The notes beneath the pieces were generated by a model. It saw only the letters and a program-made list of their open reading frames with translations. It was not told the origin of the DNA and did no database searches. Below are positions 31,929 to 43,619 of a DNA stretch of 64,000 nt, piece after piece (positions within the stretch are counted from its first letter, which is position 1; the number at the start of each line of letters is the position of its first letter). Source of the DNA: Terasakiella sp. SH-1 (GTDB lineage: Bacteria > Pseudomonadota > Alphaproteobacteria > Rhodospirillales > Terasakiellaceae); the NCBI RefSeq assembly GCF_004564135.1, contig NZ_CP038255.1, forward strand, positions 2,219,501 through 2,283,500, written 5' to 3'. Made by a program: the position numbers and the translations under genes.

Positions 31929-33497
31929 TTATTGGGATAAAATCGGGTCTTCCTCACGATGGGCACAATCTGTCCAGCTGCATAAGCGGCAATTCAGCCC
32001 AACTTTGGTTGCCAAACGCTCCGCCCCCATGTCCAGCCCATCGGCATAGACCGTCTGTTCTGCATAATGGGCCTCACATGCCAACATGGTCGCCTTCAAG
32101 ACACGAGGTTGGGAAAAGCCCATATGTTCAATTGTTTCCGCCTTGGCAAAAAAGAGGAAATGCTCATTATTGGGAAACAGGGCCAACTGGCGCACAATGC
32201 GCCCTGGTGTTTGAAAAGACGTATAAATATCCCAAATTGGACAGGCGTTCCCATGACGGGGAATGGGCAAGCGCGACAGGGTTAAACGCTTCAACACATG
32301 ACCGGCCGGGTTGGTATGCATCAAGGCGAAAGGAATGCCTTCATTACCTGGTCTTCGCAAACTCGCCAGCCGGCTCGCTGCCAACTGAAAGCTGGCCGTA
32401 TATTTACGTGATAACACATCCACGTCATAACGTTCGCGCAAGGCATCTTCTAAAAAAGCATCATAAGGCATCAACAAAGCTCGTGCGAGATAATCAATCA
32501 ATTCACTGGCGGCCAGTTCCTGTGCGGCAGGGGAAATCAGCAAGTCCGATTTTTTAATCTCCGCAGAAATCACATCGCTCAACGCCAGTTCGACCAACAG
32601 ACATGCCATTTCATAGCGCCGTGTATGAGCCGAAGCGTAAGTCGGTACCTCCAAAATCCGTGTCATCTGATTATAAGAACATTGGTGTAGCCCGCCCTGA
32701 AGCTTTCGCCCTTCCGGGGCAAACTGAACCTGCACATCAAATTTCTGTGCCAGAAAATCCTGAATGCGTACATCACTGGCCCCGGTTTCCAATCCGGCCT
32801 CACAAAAAAGGCTTTGGGCGGCCTGTTCCAATTGCTCAAAATACCCGTGATGTTCCAAAATAAAGTCATCGACTTCTTCTGACGGGGTTAAGGATCGTGT
32901 CTGAAATTTCGTATTATCCATAAAGCCGCTTAACCCTTCGGCCACATTTGCCAGTTTTTGGCTTTCTTCTGAAAGAATAGCCAGAAAACGCTTTTTCTCA
33001 TCTTCTTCAATCTCACCGGACTGACCCAAAATTTCAGATGACGAACGAATGGCTGCCGCATTGGTCAACATACGAAACACGGCTTCGTCGACATAAGGCG
33101 CATAATTCAACTTTTCCGATAGCGCCTTAATCGTTTGCGCCTGATCCAAATATGCCCGGTAAAGCGTTTTAAGCGCCCGTGCCCAACGCGGATGCTGCCC
33201 AACCAGATTCGGTGCCGTCTTATGTGTCAAATCAACCTTCTGGAAAAGTGGATCAACCGTAAGTTCCTGAAGTTCGAGAATCAAACGCCTGTCACTCTCC
33301 CCATCCAGCGCCCCTGTCTCTAATCCCAGCTCCGCTGATATGCGCTGCAACAAGGTGCCCCCAATGGCCCGCTTATTATTTTCAATCAAATTCAGATAAG
33401 ACGCTGAAATCTCCAATTGTTGTGCCAGTTGGGCTTGAGTAACCCCGAGCTCTTTTCGCCTTTTTTTAATCTTCAAACCAATCGGCGCACGTGCCAT
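31929..33497 (-). CDS. ScfR/RamB-type transcription regulator (XRE + IrrE-like + DUF2083)
   Basis: The product is about 522 residues from ATG 33497 after GAGGCGAAA; the frame extends to 33530. An XRE helix-turn-helix (LGVTQAQLAQQLEISASYLNLIENNKRAIGG, in part QLEISASYLNLIENNKRAIG) precedes an IrrE-like region. The C-terminal domain ends with a cysteine cluster (GLNCRLCSWTDCAHREEDP). This matches regulators of short-chain fatty-acyl metabolism such as RamB, which respond to acyl-CoA levels and control acetate, propionate or glyoxylate genes. A target is not visible. Confidence 0.88.
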   Translation of the reverse strand: MARAPIGLKIKKRRKELGVTQAQLAQQLEISASYLNLIENNKRAIGGTLLQRISAELGLETGALDGESDRRLILELQELTVDPLFQKVDLTHKTAPNLVGQHPRWARALKTLYRAYLDQAQTIKALSEKLNYAPYVDEAVFRMLTNAAAIRSSSEILGQSGEIEEDEKKRFLAILSEESQKLANVAEGLSGFMDNTKFQTRSLTPSEEVDDFILEHHGYFEQLEQAAQSLFCEAGLETGASDVRIQDFLAQKFDVQVQFAPEGRKLQGGLHQCSYNQMTRILEVPTYASAHTRRYEMACLLVELALSDVISAEIKKSDLLISPAAQELAASELIDYLARALLMPYDAFLEDALRERYDVDVLSRKYTASFQLAASRLASLRRPGNEGIPFALMHTNPAGHVLKRLTLSRLPIPRHGNACPIWDIYTSFQTPGRIVRQLALFPNNEHFLFFAKAETIEHMGFSQPRVLKATMLACEAHYAEQTVYADGLDMGAERLATKVGLNCRLCSWTDCAHREEDPILSQ

Positions 33498-33728
33498 TTT
33501 CGCCTCTTCACAGGTGGGTTCATACCGCACCGCAATGTCAATAATTTACAACTTAACAAAAATTACAGACATAAAATTGACAAAAAAATGACATTACGTC
33601 AAAGACTTATTGAGCTTCATGAAAATTACAGGTAACACTAATTGACAATAATAATGTTACCGCAAGGTTCAAAATTGTCTGGGATTAACGACTAAAAATT
33701 CAAATAAGCTCGAAAATCTCATTTTATA

Positions 33729-35093
33729 ATGTCAACCAAACAGGGAGTTAAGACTTTGGTAGATATGAAAGTAAATCGTCGTTCGTTTATGAAGGGCACA
33801 GCTGTTGCTGCGGCTGGTGTAGCTGCACCTTCTTTCTTCACGCGCAATGCTTGGGGTGCTGACTTCGTAAACAATCCGGGTAACGCAAAGTCCGTTAAGC
33901 TGGGCTTTAACGTTCCACAAACCGGTGCTTATGCTGATGAGGGTGCTGACGAACTGCGTGCTTACAAGCTTGCAGTCAAACACCTCAACGGTGAAGGCGA
34001 CGGCGGTATGCTCAACACAATGAAGCCGCTTTCTTTGAAAGGGAACGGTGTTCTGGGCAAGAAAGTCGAGTATGTAACGGGTGATACGCAGACTAAATCT
34101 GATGCGGCACGTTCTTCTGCGAAACGTATGATCGAAAAAGACGGCGTTTTGATGGTCACGGGCGGCTCTTCCTCCGGTGTGGCGATTGCCGTTCAGTCAC
34201 TGTGTCAGGAAGCAGGCGTGATCTTCATGGCTGGTCTGACACACTCCAACGATACAACGGGTAAAGACAAGCGTCGTTACGGTTTCCGTCACTTCATGAA
34301 CGCTTATATGACAGGTCGTGCACTGGGTCCGGTTCTGAAAGAGAACATGGGTACAGATCGTCGTGCTTATCACCTGACAGCTGACTACTCTTGGGGTTGG
34401 ACACAAGAAGAGTCCATTAAAAACACAACTGAAGAGCTGGGCTGGGAAACTGTGAACACAGTTCGTACACCGCTGGGTGCTGGTGACTTCTCTCAGTACA
34501 TTACACCGGTTTTGAACTCTGGTGCAGACGTGTTGATCCTGAACCACTACGGTAAAGACATGATCAACTCCCTGACACAGGCTGTACAGTTCGGCCTGCG
34601 TGACAAGCAAGTGAACGGCAAGCAGTTCGAAATCATTGTTCCGCTGTTCTCTCGTTTGATGGCACAGGGTGCTGGTGACAACATTAAAGGTATCCTGGGT
34701 TCCACAGGCTGGAACTGGGCACTGCAAGATGCAGGTTCTCAAGCCTTTGTTAAATCCTTCGGTCAGGAATATGGCTTCCCGCCGTCACAGGCTGCACACA
34801 CGTGTTACTGTCAGACTCTGCTTTATGCAAACGCTTGTGAAATGGCTGGCACATTCTACCCGCCAGAAGTGATCAAAGCGCTTGAAGGCTTCAAATTCGA
34901 CGGTATGGGTAACGGTGAAGTGCTTTATCGTGCCGAAGACCACCAGTGTATCAAAGAAGTACTTGTTGTACGTGGTAACCAAAACCCGTCTTCTCAGTTC
35001 GACCTTCTCGAAGTTGTGAAGCAGGTTCCGGCTGAGCAAGTGACTTACGATCCGAAAATCTTTGGCGGCGAACTCGGCCCATACAAAGTATAA
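33729..35093 (+). CDS. Substrate-binding protein of a branched-chain amino-acid-type ABC transporter
   Basis: The frame is 454 residues from ATG 33729, which lacks a clear ribosome-binding site. A TTG at 33756 following AGGGAG, or the ATG at 33765, are alternative starts. A twin-arginine signal (VNRRSFMKGTAVAAAGVAAP) marks Tat export, so the protein probably folds before leaving the cytoplasm. The mature part (KLGFNVPQTGAYADEGADELRAYKLA, partly quoted) is the type I periplasmic binding fold of LivJ/UrtA-like proteins. Substrate is not certain: amino acids, amides or urea are all possible. Codon use is strongly biased, which suggests high expression. Confidence 0.88.
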   Translation: MSTKQGVKTLVDMKVNRRSFMKGTAVAAAGVAAPSFFTRNAWGADFVNNPGNAKSVKLGFNVPQTGAYADEGADELRAYKLAVKHLNGEGDGGMLNTMKPLSLKGNGVLGKKVEYVTGDTQTKSDAARSSAKRMIEKDGVLMVTGGSSSGVAIAVQSLCQEAGVIFMAGLTHSNDTTGKDKRRYGFRHFMNAYMTGRALGPVLKENMGTDRRAYHLTADYSWGWTQEESIKNTTEELGWETVNTVRTPLGAGDFSQYITPVLNSGADVLILNHYGKDMINSLTQAVQFGLRDKQVNGKQFEIIVPLFSRLMAQGAGDNIKGILGSTGWNWALQDAGSQAFVKSFGQEYGFPPSQAAHTCYCQTLLYANACEMAGTFYPPEVIKALEGFKFDGMGNGEVLYRAEDHQCIKEVLVVRGNQNPSSQFDLLEVVKQVPAEQVTYDPKIFGGELGPYKV

Positions 35094-35108
35094 AAACGTA
35101 AGTTTTGG

Positions 35109-35145
35109 GATAGTCGCCCTCTTGATTGGGGGCGGCTATTCTTTT
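35109..35145 (+). terminator. Intra-operon hairpin after the binding-protein gene
   Basis: ATAGTCGCCC (35110-35119) pairs with GGGCGGCTAT (35130-35139), followed by TCTTTT. It probably lets part of the transcripts end after the binding protein, so more of it is made than of the permease. Confidence 0.7.
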
Positions 35146-35189
35146 GACTACAAAGAGAATTTTTATCCTAATTTTTGGAATTGAGAGCT

Positions 35190-36206
35190 ATGGAAGCTGT
35201 ATTTTTGCAACTTCTCAACGGTCTTGATAAAGGCGGCGCCTACGCATTGATTGCGCTTGGCTTGACCCTTATCTTCGGTACGCTCGGCGTTGTTAACTTC
35301 GCCCACGGTGCGACATTTATGATCGGTTCTTTCTGTGCAGTATCCCTGCAAAAGATCCTGACCATGTCGAAAAAAGTCCGTGATGAAAGCGTTACTTTCT
35401 TTGAGGCCTATAAAGAAGTCCCTTATCTGGAAATCTGGTTCGGTGATACCGGCAGAGCGCTGATTGATTACACCGTTCCCCTCGCCCTGATCCTTGCTAT
35501 TCCGATCATGCTTGCCTTCGGATACATCATGGAACGTGGGCTGATCCAACGCTTCTATAAGCGTACTCACGCCGAACAGATCCTTGTGACGTTCGGTCTG
35601 GCAATCGTTCTGCAAGAACTTGTAAAAGCCTATTTCGGTGCAAACCCGATCCCGACTCCGGCACCGGACATTGTGTCTGGTTCTGCAGCTATCGGTTCAT
35701 GGTTTGGCATGTCTGATGCCATCGTTTATCCGTGGTGGCGCCTGATCTACTTCCTGTTTGCTGCTGCTGTTATCGGTGCGGTCTTTGCCTTCCTGCAATT
35801 GACCACCTTCGGTATGGTGGTTCGTGCCGGTATGGCCGATCGTGAAACAGTGGGCCTGATCGGTATTGATATCGACAAGAAATTCACAACAGTCTTTGGT
35901 ATTGCAGCCGTTGTAACTGGTCTGGCCGGTGTGATGTACACACCAATTCTGCCACCAGATTATCATATAGGTATGGAATTCCTTGTTCTGTCCTTCGTTG
36001 TGGTTGTTGTTGGCGGCATGGGCTCGCTTCCAGGTGCAGTTGCTGCGGGCTTTATGCTCGGCATTCTGCAGTCCTTCGCATCCATGTCTGAAATCAAAGC
36101 AATCCTGCCCGGTATTGACCAAATCATCATTTACCTCGTTGCCGTAATCATTCTGTTGGTTCGTCCGCGTGGTCTGATGGGTCGCGAAGGTGTGATGGAG
36201 GACTAA
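35190..36206 (+). CDS. livH: ABC transporter permease, LivH type
   Basis: The product is about 338 residues from ATG 35190 preceded by GAGAG; a TTG at 35175 is in frame. It has about eight membrane helices. LLNGLDKGGAYALIALGLTLIFGTLGVVNFAHG (partly quoted: ALIALGLTLIFGTLGVVNFA) is the standard LivH N-terminus, and GMVVRAGMADRETVGLIGID is the cytoplasmic coupling loop. A longer than usual insert (about 60-95: SKKVRDESVTFFEAYKEVPY) lies between early helices. The gene is followed by livM after 3 bp. Confidence 0.93.
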   Translation: MEAVFLQLLNGLDKGGAYALIALGLTLIFGTLGVVNFAHGATFMIGSFCAVSLQKILTMSKKVRDESVTFFEAYKEVPYLEIWFGDTGRALIDYTVPLALILAIPIMLAFGYIMERGLIQRFYKRTHAEQILVTFGLAIVLQELVKAYFGANPIPTPAPDIVSGSAAIGSWFGMSDAIVYPWWRLIYFLFAAAVIGAVFAFLQLTTFGMVVRAGMADRETVGLIGIDIDKKFTTVFGIAAVVTGLAGVMYTPILPPDYHIGMEFLVLSFVVVVVGGMGSLPGAVAAGFMLGILQSFASMSEIKAILPGIDQIIIYLVAVIILLVRPRGLMGREGVMED

Positions 36207-36209
36207 GAC

Positions 36210-37316
36210 ATGCAAGCTAAAGATAATTTACTCATCATCATCTTCGCACTCGCCATTTTGACCATGCCGTTATGGGCTGGCATTTTGGGTGCAGGTTATC
36301 CTGACCTGCTGCAGAAATTTGCGATCTTTGGCCTGTTTGCCATCGGGTTTAACATCCTGTTTGGTTTCACAGGTTATCTTTCCTTCGGTCACGCTGCCTT
36401 TCTGGGTATTGGCTCTTATACAGCCATGTGGTCGTTCAAGCTGTTGTCCATGAATGCTATTCCGGCAATCATCTTTGCAACACTGATCTCTGGCCTGTTT
36501 GCAATGGCCATCGGCTTTGTGGCACTGCGTCGTTCTGGGATTTATTTCTCCATTCTGACACTGGCCTTTGCCCAGATGTGCTACAATCTGGCCTATTCTG
36601 TACTAACACCTGTCACAATGGGTGAAACTGGTCTGACGCTGGCCGCTGATGATCCCCGTATCTTCGGTGGTACCTCCACAGATGGCGGCGCATTGCCGTT
36701 GCCGGACCTGTTTGGTATGGGTCTGGGGGGCTATAATGGCTTCTATTTCTGTGCTGTGATCCTGATCATCGGTTTCTATATCTCTGTTCGTCTGTATCGT
36801 TCCTCTTTCGGTCTGATGCTGCTGGCAGTGAAATCTAACCAGAACCGTATGAACTACACAGGTTTGAACACAAAACCCTACCTGCTGTCTGCTTTTGTAA
36901 TCTCTGGCATGTATGCTGGTCTGGCTGGCGCCTTGATGGTTGTCATCGATCCGCTGGCAGGTGCAGAACGTATGCAGTGGACGGCGTCTGGTGAAGTTGT
37001 ACTCATGACCATCCTTGGTGGTGTCGGCACTCTGCTTGGCCCATTCATCGGTGCTGTTGTGATCAAATACTTCGAGAACATCTTCTCTGCATTCAACGAT
37101 GCTGTTCTCAACCAGGTCTTTGGTTTCCTTCCTGACTTCATTCAGGGTGCGTGGGTTTCCTTCGCCGGTCTGTTCGTGGGTAAAGGTTGGCACCTGACAC
37201 TTGGTGTGCTGTTCATGCTGATCGTAATCTTCCTGCCAGGTGGCGCAATGGAAGGCTTCCGTCGCATCAAAGAAAAGTTCTTCAAAAAAGAAGCTGCAAC
37301 AGAAGGAGCTGAATAA
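36210..37316 (+). CDS. livM: ABC transporter permease, LivM type
   Basis: The 368-residue protein has about nine membrane helices. [30 protein letters not shown] (partly quoted: [15 protein letters not shown]) is the LivM signature, and [20 protein letters not shown] the coupling loop. It forms the membrane heterodimer with the LivH-type permease. The stop overlaps the next start by one base (TAATG), so translation is coupled. Confidence 0.93.
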   Translation: MQAKDNLLIIIFALAILTMPLWAGILGAGYPDLLQKFAIFGLFAIGFNILFGFTGYLSFGHAAFLGIGSYTAMWSFKLLSMNAIPAIIFATLISGLFAMAIGFVALRRSGIYFSILTLAFAQMCYNLAYSVLTPVTMGETGLTLAADDPRIFGGTSTDGGALPLPDLFGMGLGGYNGFYFCAVILIIGFYISVRLYRSSFGLMLLAVKSNQNRMNYTGLNTKPYLLSAFVISGMYAGLAGALMVVIDPLAGAERMQWTASGEVVLMTILGGVGTLLGPFIGAVVIKYFENIFSAFNDAVLNQVFGFLPDFIQGAWVSFAGLFVGKGWHLTLGVLFMLIVIFLPGGAMEGFRRIKEKFFKKEAATEGAE

Positions 37317-38089
37317 TGTCATCTATTCTTACTGTTGAAGGCGTAAACAAGAACTTCTCAGGCTTGAAGGCTCTTGATGATGTGAATATCACCATCGAGC
37401 AAGGTTCTGTTCATGCGATCATCGGTCCAAACGGTGCAGGTAAGTCAACTTTCCTGAACTGTTTGGTTGGCCGCTTGATCCCGGATACGGGGACCGTTAC
37501 CTATTTCGGCCAGGGCAAACCGGAAAACCTTTCCGGCGTTGCCCCGCACGAAATTAACCAAAAAGGTATTTCTCGTGTATTCCAGACACCTGAAGTTTTT
37601 GAAGATCTAACCATCTTTGAAAATGCAATGATCCCGGTCATGGCCCATCTGGATGGGGCTTACAAACTCAATTCATGGGGCGGCGTACTGTCTCGTGGCG
37701 AGGTTGTGGACCATGCAGAAGAAATCCTGACGGAAATGGGGCTCATTGAAAAGCGCGATTTCCATTCAGGTTCCCTGTCTCGTGGTGATAAGCGTCGTCT
37801 TGAGTTGGCCATGTGTCTGGCACAAGATCCAAAGCTTCTTCTTCTCGATGAACCGACTGCTGGTATGGCGCGTGCTGATACCAACAACACAATTGATCTT
37901 CTCAAGAAGATTGGGGAAGAACGTAACATCACAAAAGTCATCATTGAGCACGACATGCATGTCGTATTCTCTTTGGCGACAAAAGTGAGCGTTTTGGCCC
38001 GTGGTCATATTATCGCAGAAGGTGCCCCTGAAGAAATGAAGGGCGATGCCCGCGTACAAGAAGCTTACCTCGGAGGAGCGCACCTATGA
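37316..38089 (+). CDS. livG: ABC transporter ATPase, LivG type, with an unusual signature motif
   Basis: The 257-residue ATPase has Walker A GPNGAGKST (about residue 39), Q-loop region RVFQTPEVFEDLTIFEN and Walker B LLLLDEPTAGM. The ABC signature reads LSRGDKRRLELA, where LSYGEQRRLE-like sequences are usual, so Gly-Asp replaces Gly-Glu and the preceding position is Arg. The change is conservative enough to keep function. The C-terminus ends with the LivG-type KVSVLARGHIIAEGAPEEM. It overlaps the next gene by four bases (ATGA). Confidence 0.92.
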   Translation: MSSILTVEGVNKNFSGLKALDDVNITIEQGSVHAIIGPNGAGKSTFLNCLVGRLIPDTGTVTYFGQGKPENLSGVAPHEINQKGISRVFQTPEVFEDLTIFENAMIPVMAHLDGAYKLNSWGGVLSRGEVVDHAEEILTEMGLIEKRDFHSGSLSRGDKRRLELAMCLAQDPKLLLLDEPTAGMARADTNNTIDLLKKIGEERNITKVIIEHDMHVVFSLATKVSVLARGHIIAEGAPEEMKGDARVQEAYLGGAHL

Positions 38090-38847
38090 GTGATCCTAAG
38101 TTCCAAAAAACACTTAAACCTGTTAAGTCGCATGGTTCAGACCCTGCTTTCTTCTCGGTTTGGGATGTTCATGCCTATTATGGCGAAAGCTATATCGTGC
38201 AAGGGGTTAGCTTCGATATTCACGAAGGTGAAATCGTGGCACTTTTGGGCCGTAACGGTGCAGGTAAAACATCAACTTTGCGCGCAATTGCCCGTACAGA
38301 TGATCCACAAGTTACCAAAGGTGAGATTTGGCTTGATCACGAAGCTCTGCATGACATGAAGTCATTCCAGGCGTCTCGTGCTGGTCTTGCACTGGTACCG
38401 GAAGATCGTCGCATTATCCCTGGTCTGACCGTTCAGGAAAACCTGGAACTGGCTCAGATTGAAGGGAAAAAAGGCTGGTCGATTGAGCGTTTGTATGACC
38501 TGTTCCCACGTCTTGGTGAACGTAAAGCTCAGATCGGCACCACCCTATCCGGTGGTGAGCAACAGATGTTGGCTGTGGCCCGTGCCCTGGCAAAAGACAT
38601 TAAACTGTTGCTGCTGGATGAGCCCTATGAAGGTCTCGCCCCGGTTATCGTTCATGAGATCGAGAAAACACTTGAGGATATCAAGAAGCTCGGCATCACG
38701 ACGATCATCGTGGAACAAAATGCGATTGCCGCCCTTCACTTGGCGGACCGCGCTATCATCATGGACTCCGGTCAAATCGTCTTTGACGGTACGGCCCAAG
38801 AAGTTCTGGATGACGAAGCGCTTCGTCAGGAATATCTGGCAATCTAA
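38086..38847 (+). CDS. livF: ABC transporter ATPase, LivF type
   Basis: The 253-residue ATPase has Walker A GRNGAGKTS, signature LSGGEQQMLAVARAL, Walker B LLLLDEPYEGLAP and the switch His region IIVEQNA. It lacks the C-terminal extension of LivG, as usual, and has about 35 extra N-terminal residues. It is the last gene of the operon, and a terminator follows. With LivG it powers the LivH/LivM-type channel. Confidence 0.93.
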   Translation: MSDPKFQKTLKPVKSHGSDPAFFSVWDVHAYYGESYIVQGVSFDIHEGEIVALLGRNGAGKTSTLRAIARTDDPQVTKGEIWLDHEALHDMKSFQASRAGLALVPEDRRIIPGLTVQENLELAQIEGKKGWSIERLYDLFPRLGERKAQIGTTLSGGEQQMLAVARALAKDIKLLLLDEPYEGLAPVIVHEIEKTLEDIKKLGITTIIVEQNAIAALHLADRAIIMDSGQIVFDGTAQEVLDDEALRQEYLAI

Positions 38848-38914
38848 CCCTATTCTAGGGAGGAGAGGGCCTTTCCCGGCGTAAAGCCGGGGGGCCTGAT
38901 CTCATAAAAAGAAA

Positions 38915-38946
38915 AGCCTGCACCCCTCCCGGTGTGGGCTTTTTTA
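38915..38946 (+). terminator. Terminator of the ABC transporter operon
   Basis: AGCCTGCACC (38915-38924) pairs with GGTGTGGGCT (38931-38940), with two G-T pairs, then six T. Confidence 0.85.
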
Positions 38947-39010
38947 TTGCCAGATCAACGCCCCTCCCCCATGATGAGAACAATCAGCACATCATAAAAA
39001 AGGATAAGCT

Positions 39011-39607
39011 ATGCGGCGCACCCTCACTTCACTCGCCTTAATCAGTTCTCTCACTCTGGCCCTGACAGCCTGTAATGACGAGGCCCCGAAGGTTGAAAAG
39101 AAAGAATCGGCAAAGACTGTTGAAAAAACAAAGCCTGCACAGGACATGACGCCTACAGAAGCCTTGGATAATATGAAGCGTGATGCTCAAGCTGTTGCCA
39201 ATAAGGCAACCTCTCTTGCCAAATCTGCCGAAGAGGCCACGCAAAATGCCCTGTCCGATCTCACCAATATGATCGCATCCGGTGATGCCACACGCGGGGC
39301 GAAAGTCTTCAAAAAATGTAAAAGCTGTCATACGGTGGATGCAGGAGGCAAAAATAAAGTTGGCCCCAATCTGTTTGGGATTGTTGGCCGTGTGCCGGGG
39401 ACGTATGAGGGCTTTAAATATTCCAAATCCATGCAAGGCTATGGTGCCCCGTGGAGAGAAGACACTATTGCTGATTATGTTGCCAACCCGACAGCCTTTT
39501 TGAAAGAAGTGACAGAAAGCAAATCTGCCAAAAGCAAAATGACGTTCAAACTGAAAGACAAACAATCCCGTCTTGATGTCGCGGCTTATCTTACCACATT
39601 GAAGTAA
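39011..39607 (+). CDS. Lipoprotein cytochrome c (c2/c550-like)
   Basis: The 198-residue product has a signal peptide with lipobox LTAC (Cys21), so the protein is membrane-anchored on the periplasmic side. A Lys/Glu/Ala-rich linker of about 65 residues follows. The class I cytochrome domain then has CKSCH (103-107) for haem attachment, [10 protein letters not shown], a Tyr/Trp-rich stretch and SKMTF, where Met177 is the likely sixth ligand. It probably carries electrons to an oxidase or reductase. No partner complex is adjacent. Confidence 0.93.
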   Translation: MRRTLTSLALISSLTLALTACNDEAPKVEKKESAKTVEKTKPAQDMTPTEALDNMKRDAQAVANKATSLAKSAEEATQNALSDLTNMIASGDATRGAKVFKKCKSCHTVDAGGKNKVGPNLFGIVGRVPGTYEGFKYSKSMQGYGAPWREDTIADYVANPTAFLKEVTESKSAKSKMTFKLKDKQSRLDVAAYLTTLK

Positions 39608-39627
39608 TGATCATCCGCAACTTAATT

Positions 39628-39663
39628 GAGGATCCAGACTAACTCAAAGCTGACTGGATCCTC
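39628..39663. terminator. Hairpin between cytochrome c and the convergent holin-like gene
   Basis: GAGGATCCAG (39628-39637) is exactly complementary to CTGGATCCTC (39654-39663). It lies between convergent genes and could serve both, although T-tracts are poor. Confidence 0.5.
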
Positions 39664-39676
39664 GTATCAATTCACC

Positions 39677-40327
39677 CTATTTAAACAAGCCGCGCAAGTT
39701 CCCCCAGAAACTGTTCACCGACCCGGCCACATCAGATACGCTAACGCCATCTTTGACCCCACGGGCCTTACCGATTTCACGAACGCCCATGTAAGCCATA
39801 ATGACTCCAGCTGCCCAGCCAATCATATCGCCATAAAGCCCATTGACCACATTGCCCATTTCAACCAACCCAATGGCATTAGGCGTCTTTGCCCAGGCAG
39901 CGTTCAGAACATTATAGAGGGAAATGATCATATTGATCATCACCAGCATCACCGGGGGGAAGACAACAGCAATCACCATCCAGCGCACCGCCCAGGGTCG
40001 GGTTGTCATACGCATAACCGCAATGCGGCCACGCTCTTCTGCCGGGATAGCATTGAGCGTTTCCGCATCAATCTTACCGCCTTGTACTATCAGGCGTGTG
40101 GTGATGGCTTCATACGCCTGAATTTCAGTTTTCATGCGGGTAACAAACTGCTCTGATTGCTCAGGCGTTAACTTATCCACCTCGGTTGCCAGTTCTTCCG
40201 GTGTCGTGGCAGTTGAAGGTTCACCCTTTACTTCTTCAACCACTTTTTTACCAATATTAAACAGTTCAGCACCACTTTTCAGGACACTGAAAATTGCTGG
40301 AATTGCAGCTAAAAACGGAGCAACCAT
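39677..40327 (-). CDS. Holin-like membrane protein (3TM GTA-holin type)
   Basis: The 216-residue product starts MVAPFLAAIPAIFSVLKSG, an N-terminal hydrophobic helix. Two more helices lie at about 108-135 (WAVRWMVIAVVFPPVMLVMI) and about 160-185 (MIGWAAGVIMAYMGV), with a charged linker between. TRPWAVRWM before the second helix is typical of the GTA_holin_3TM family as I remember it. It overlaps the endolysin gene by one base (TAATG), giving an endolysin-holin pair. Holins let endolysin reach the cell wall. No other phage gene lies nearby. Confidence 0.72.
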   Translation of the reverse strand: MVAPFLAAIPAIFSVLKSGAELFNIGKKVVEEVKGEPSTATTPEELATEVDKLTPEQSEQFVTRMKTEIQAYEAITTRLIVQGGKIDAETLNAIPAEERGRIAVMRMTTRPWAVRWMVIAVVFPPVMLVMINMIISLYNVLNAAWAKTPNAIGLVEMGNVVNGLYGDMIGWAAGVIMAYMGVREIGKARGVKDGVSVSDVAGSVNSFWGNLRGLFK

Positions 40328-40743
40328 TACACACCTACCAAACTTTTAACATCGAAAGACGGGCATGCCTTATTCGCAACATCACAATGACCAATAATCT
40401 TGGCCTGTGGATATTGTCCTTTCATTTCCTCTAACAAATTAGCCAGGGCTGCATATTGCGCGAAAGTAAAATTCGATTGCGCCTGACCATCCGGCCCGAG
40501 TCCGCCAACCAGACAAATGCCGATCGACTTGTCATTATAGCCTCTGGCATGGGCACCAATGGCGTCGTCATGACGGCCCTGTTCAATGGTCCCGTCTCGT
40601 TTAATCACCCGGTTATAACCGATATCGGCCCAACCGTTTTCATTCACATGCCAGTCGCGAATTGTCTGGGCGTCAATATCCATATCCGCCTTGGTCGCAC
40701 TGCAATGAATGATAATAAAATCCGTCCTCTCTCTTACAGGCAT
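40327..40743 (-). CDS. N-acetylmuramoyl-L-alanine amidase (endolysin-like, amidase_2)
   Basis: The 138-residue protein is a bare amidase_2 (T7 lysozyme-like) domain without signal peptide. DFIIIHCSAT has the first zinc His, IIGHCDVANKACPSFDV contains the second His and the Cys ligand, and WADIGYNRVIKRDG carries the active-site Tyr. It would cleave the bond between muramic acid and the stem peptide. Lack of a signal peptide means it needs the holin to reach the wall. GAGGAGG precedes the start, so strong translation is expected. Confidence 0.9.
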   Translation of the reverse strand: MPVRERTDFIIIHCSATKADMDIDAQTIRDWHVNENGWADIGYNRVIKRDGTIEQGRHDDAIGAHARGYNDKSIGICLVGGLGPDGQAQSNFTFAQYAALANLLEEMKGQYPQAKIIGHCDVANKACPSFDVKSLVGV

Positions 40744-40820
40744 AACAACCTCCTCAAATTGTTTTTATTAAGTAAAGCACCATTTAAGAGGATACGCCTT
40801 TTTCACAACCCCTAAAAGAA

Positions 40821-40851
40821 AAAAAAGGCTCCAGACAACTCCAGAGCCTTT
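40821..40851 (-). terminator. Terminator of the isocitrate dehydrogenase gene
   Basis: On the minus strand AAGGCTC and GAGCCTT form a stem followed by a run of T interrupted by C. It lies 40 bp after the icd stop. Confidence 0.75.
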
Positions 40852-40892
40852 TCCTCATTTCTTCAAAAGAAGAAAAAATGAACAATCAGCAC

Positions 40893-43405
<2,513 letters not shown>

Positions 43406-43513
43406 TTATTTTTCCTGCAGGTATTTTGCCCCGCTCGGGTTCAAGAAAGAGAGAAGAGAATTCATTAGACGATTAAAGGCTGTTTGTTTTGTTGCTGCAT
43501 GTTTCTTTGTCAT
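43406..43513 (-). CDS. Possible 35-residue basic micro-protein
   Basis: An ATG (MTKKHAATKQTAFNRLMNSL) gives a 35-residue basic, amphipathic product ending in GAKYLQEK. A longer frame exists up to 43606. The ribosome-binding site is poor (GGTAGTTAAGACA). It sits between icd and an SMR gene. No family was recognised, and it may be a chance ORF. Confidence 0.3.
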   Translation of the reverse strand: MTKKHAATKQTAFNRLMNSLLSFLNPSGAKYLQEK

Positions 43514-43619
43514 TGTCTTAACTACCTTAACTTGATCAATGTGTTTAACTGCACAAGACCATACAACCGTATGAAGGGTGCGACATTGACAATTCGCATT
43601 TATCAAAAAGTTTCAAAAA

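Noticed and set aside
31895-32557. 220-codon rightward ORF opposite the ScfR-type regulator
   Set aside because: It lies entirely within a well-supported regulator gene on the other strand and has His/Pro/Arg-rich shadow composition.
34197-34742. 181-codon leftward ORF opposite the ABC binding-protein gene
   Set aside because: Thr/Cys/His-rich antisense shadow of a strongly codon-biased gene.
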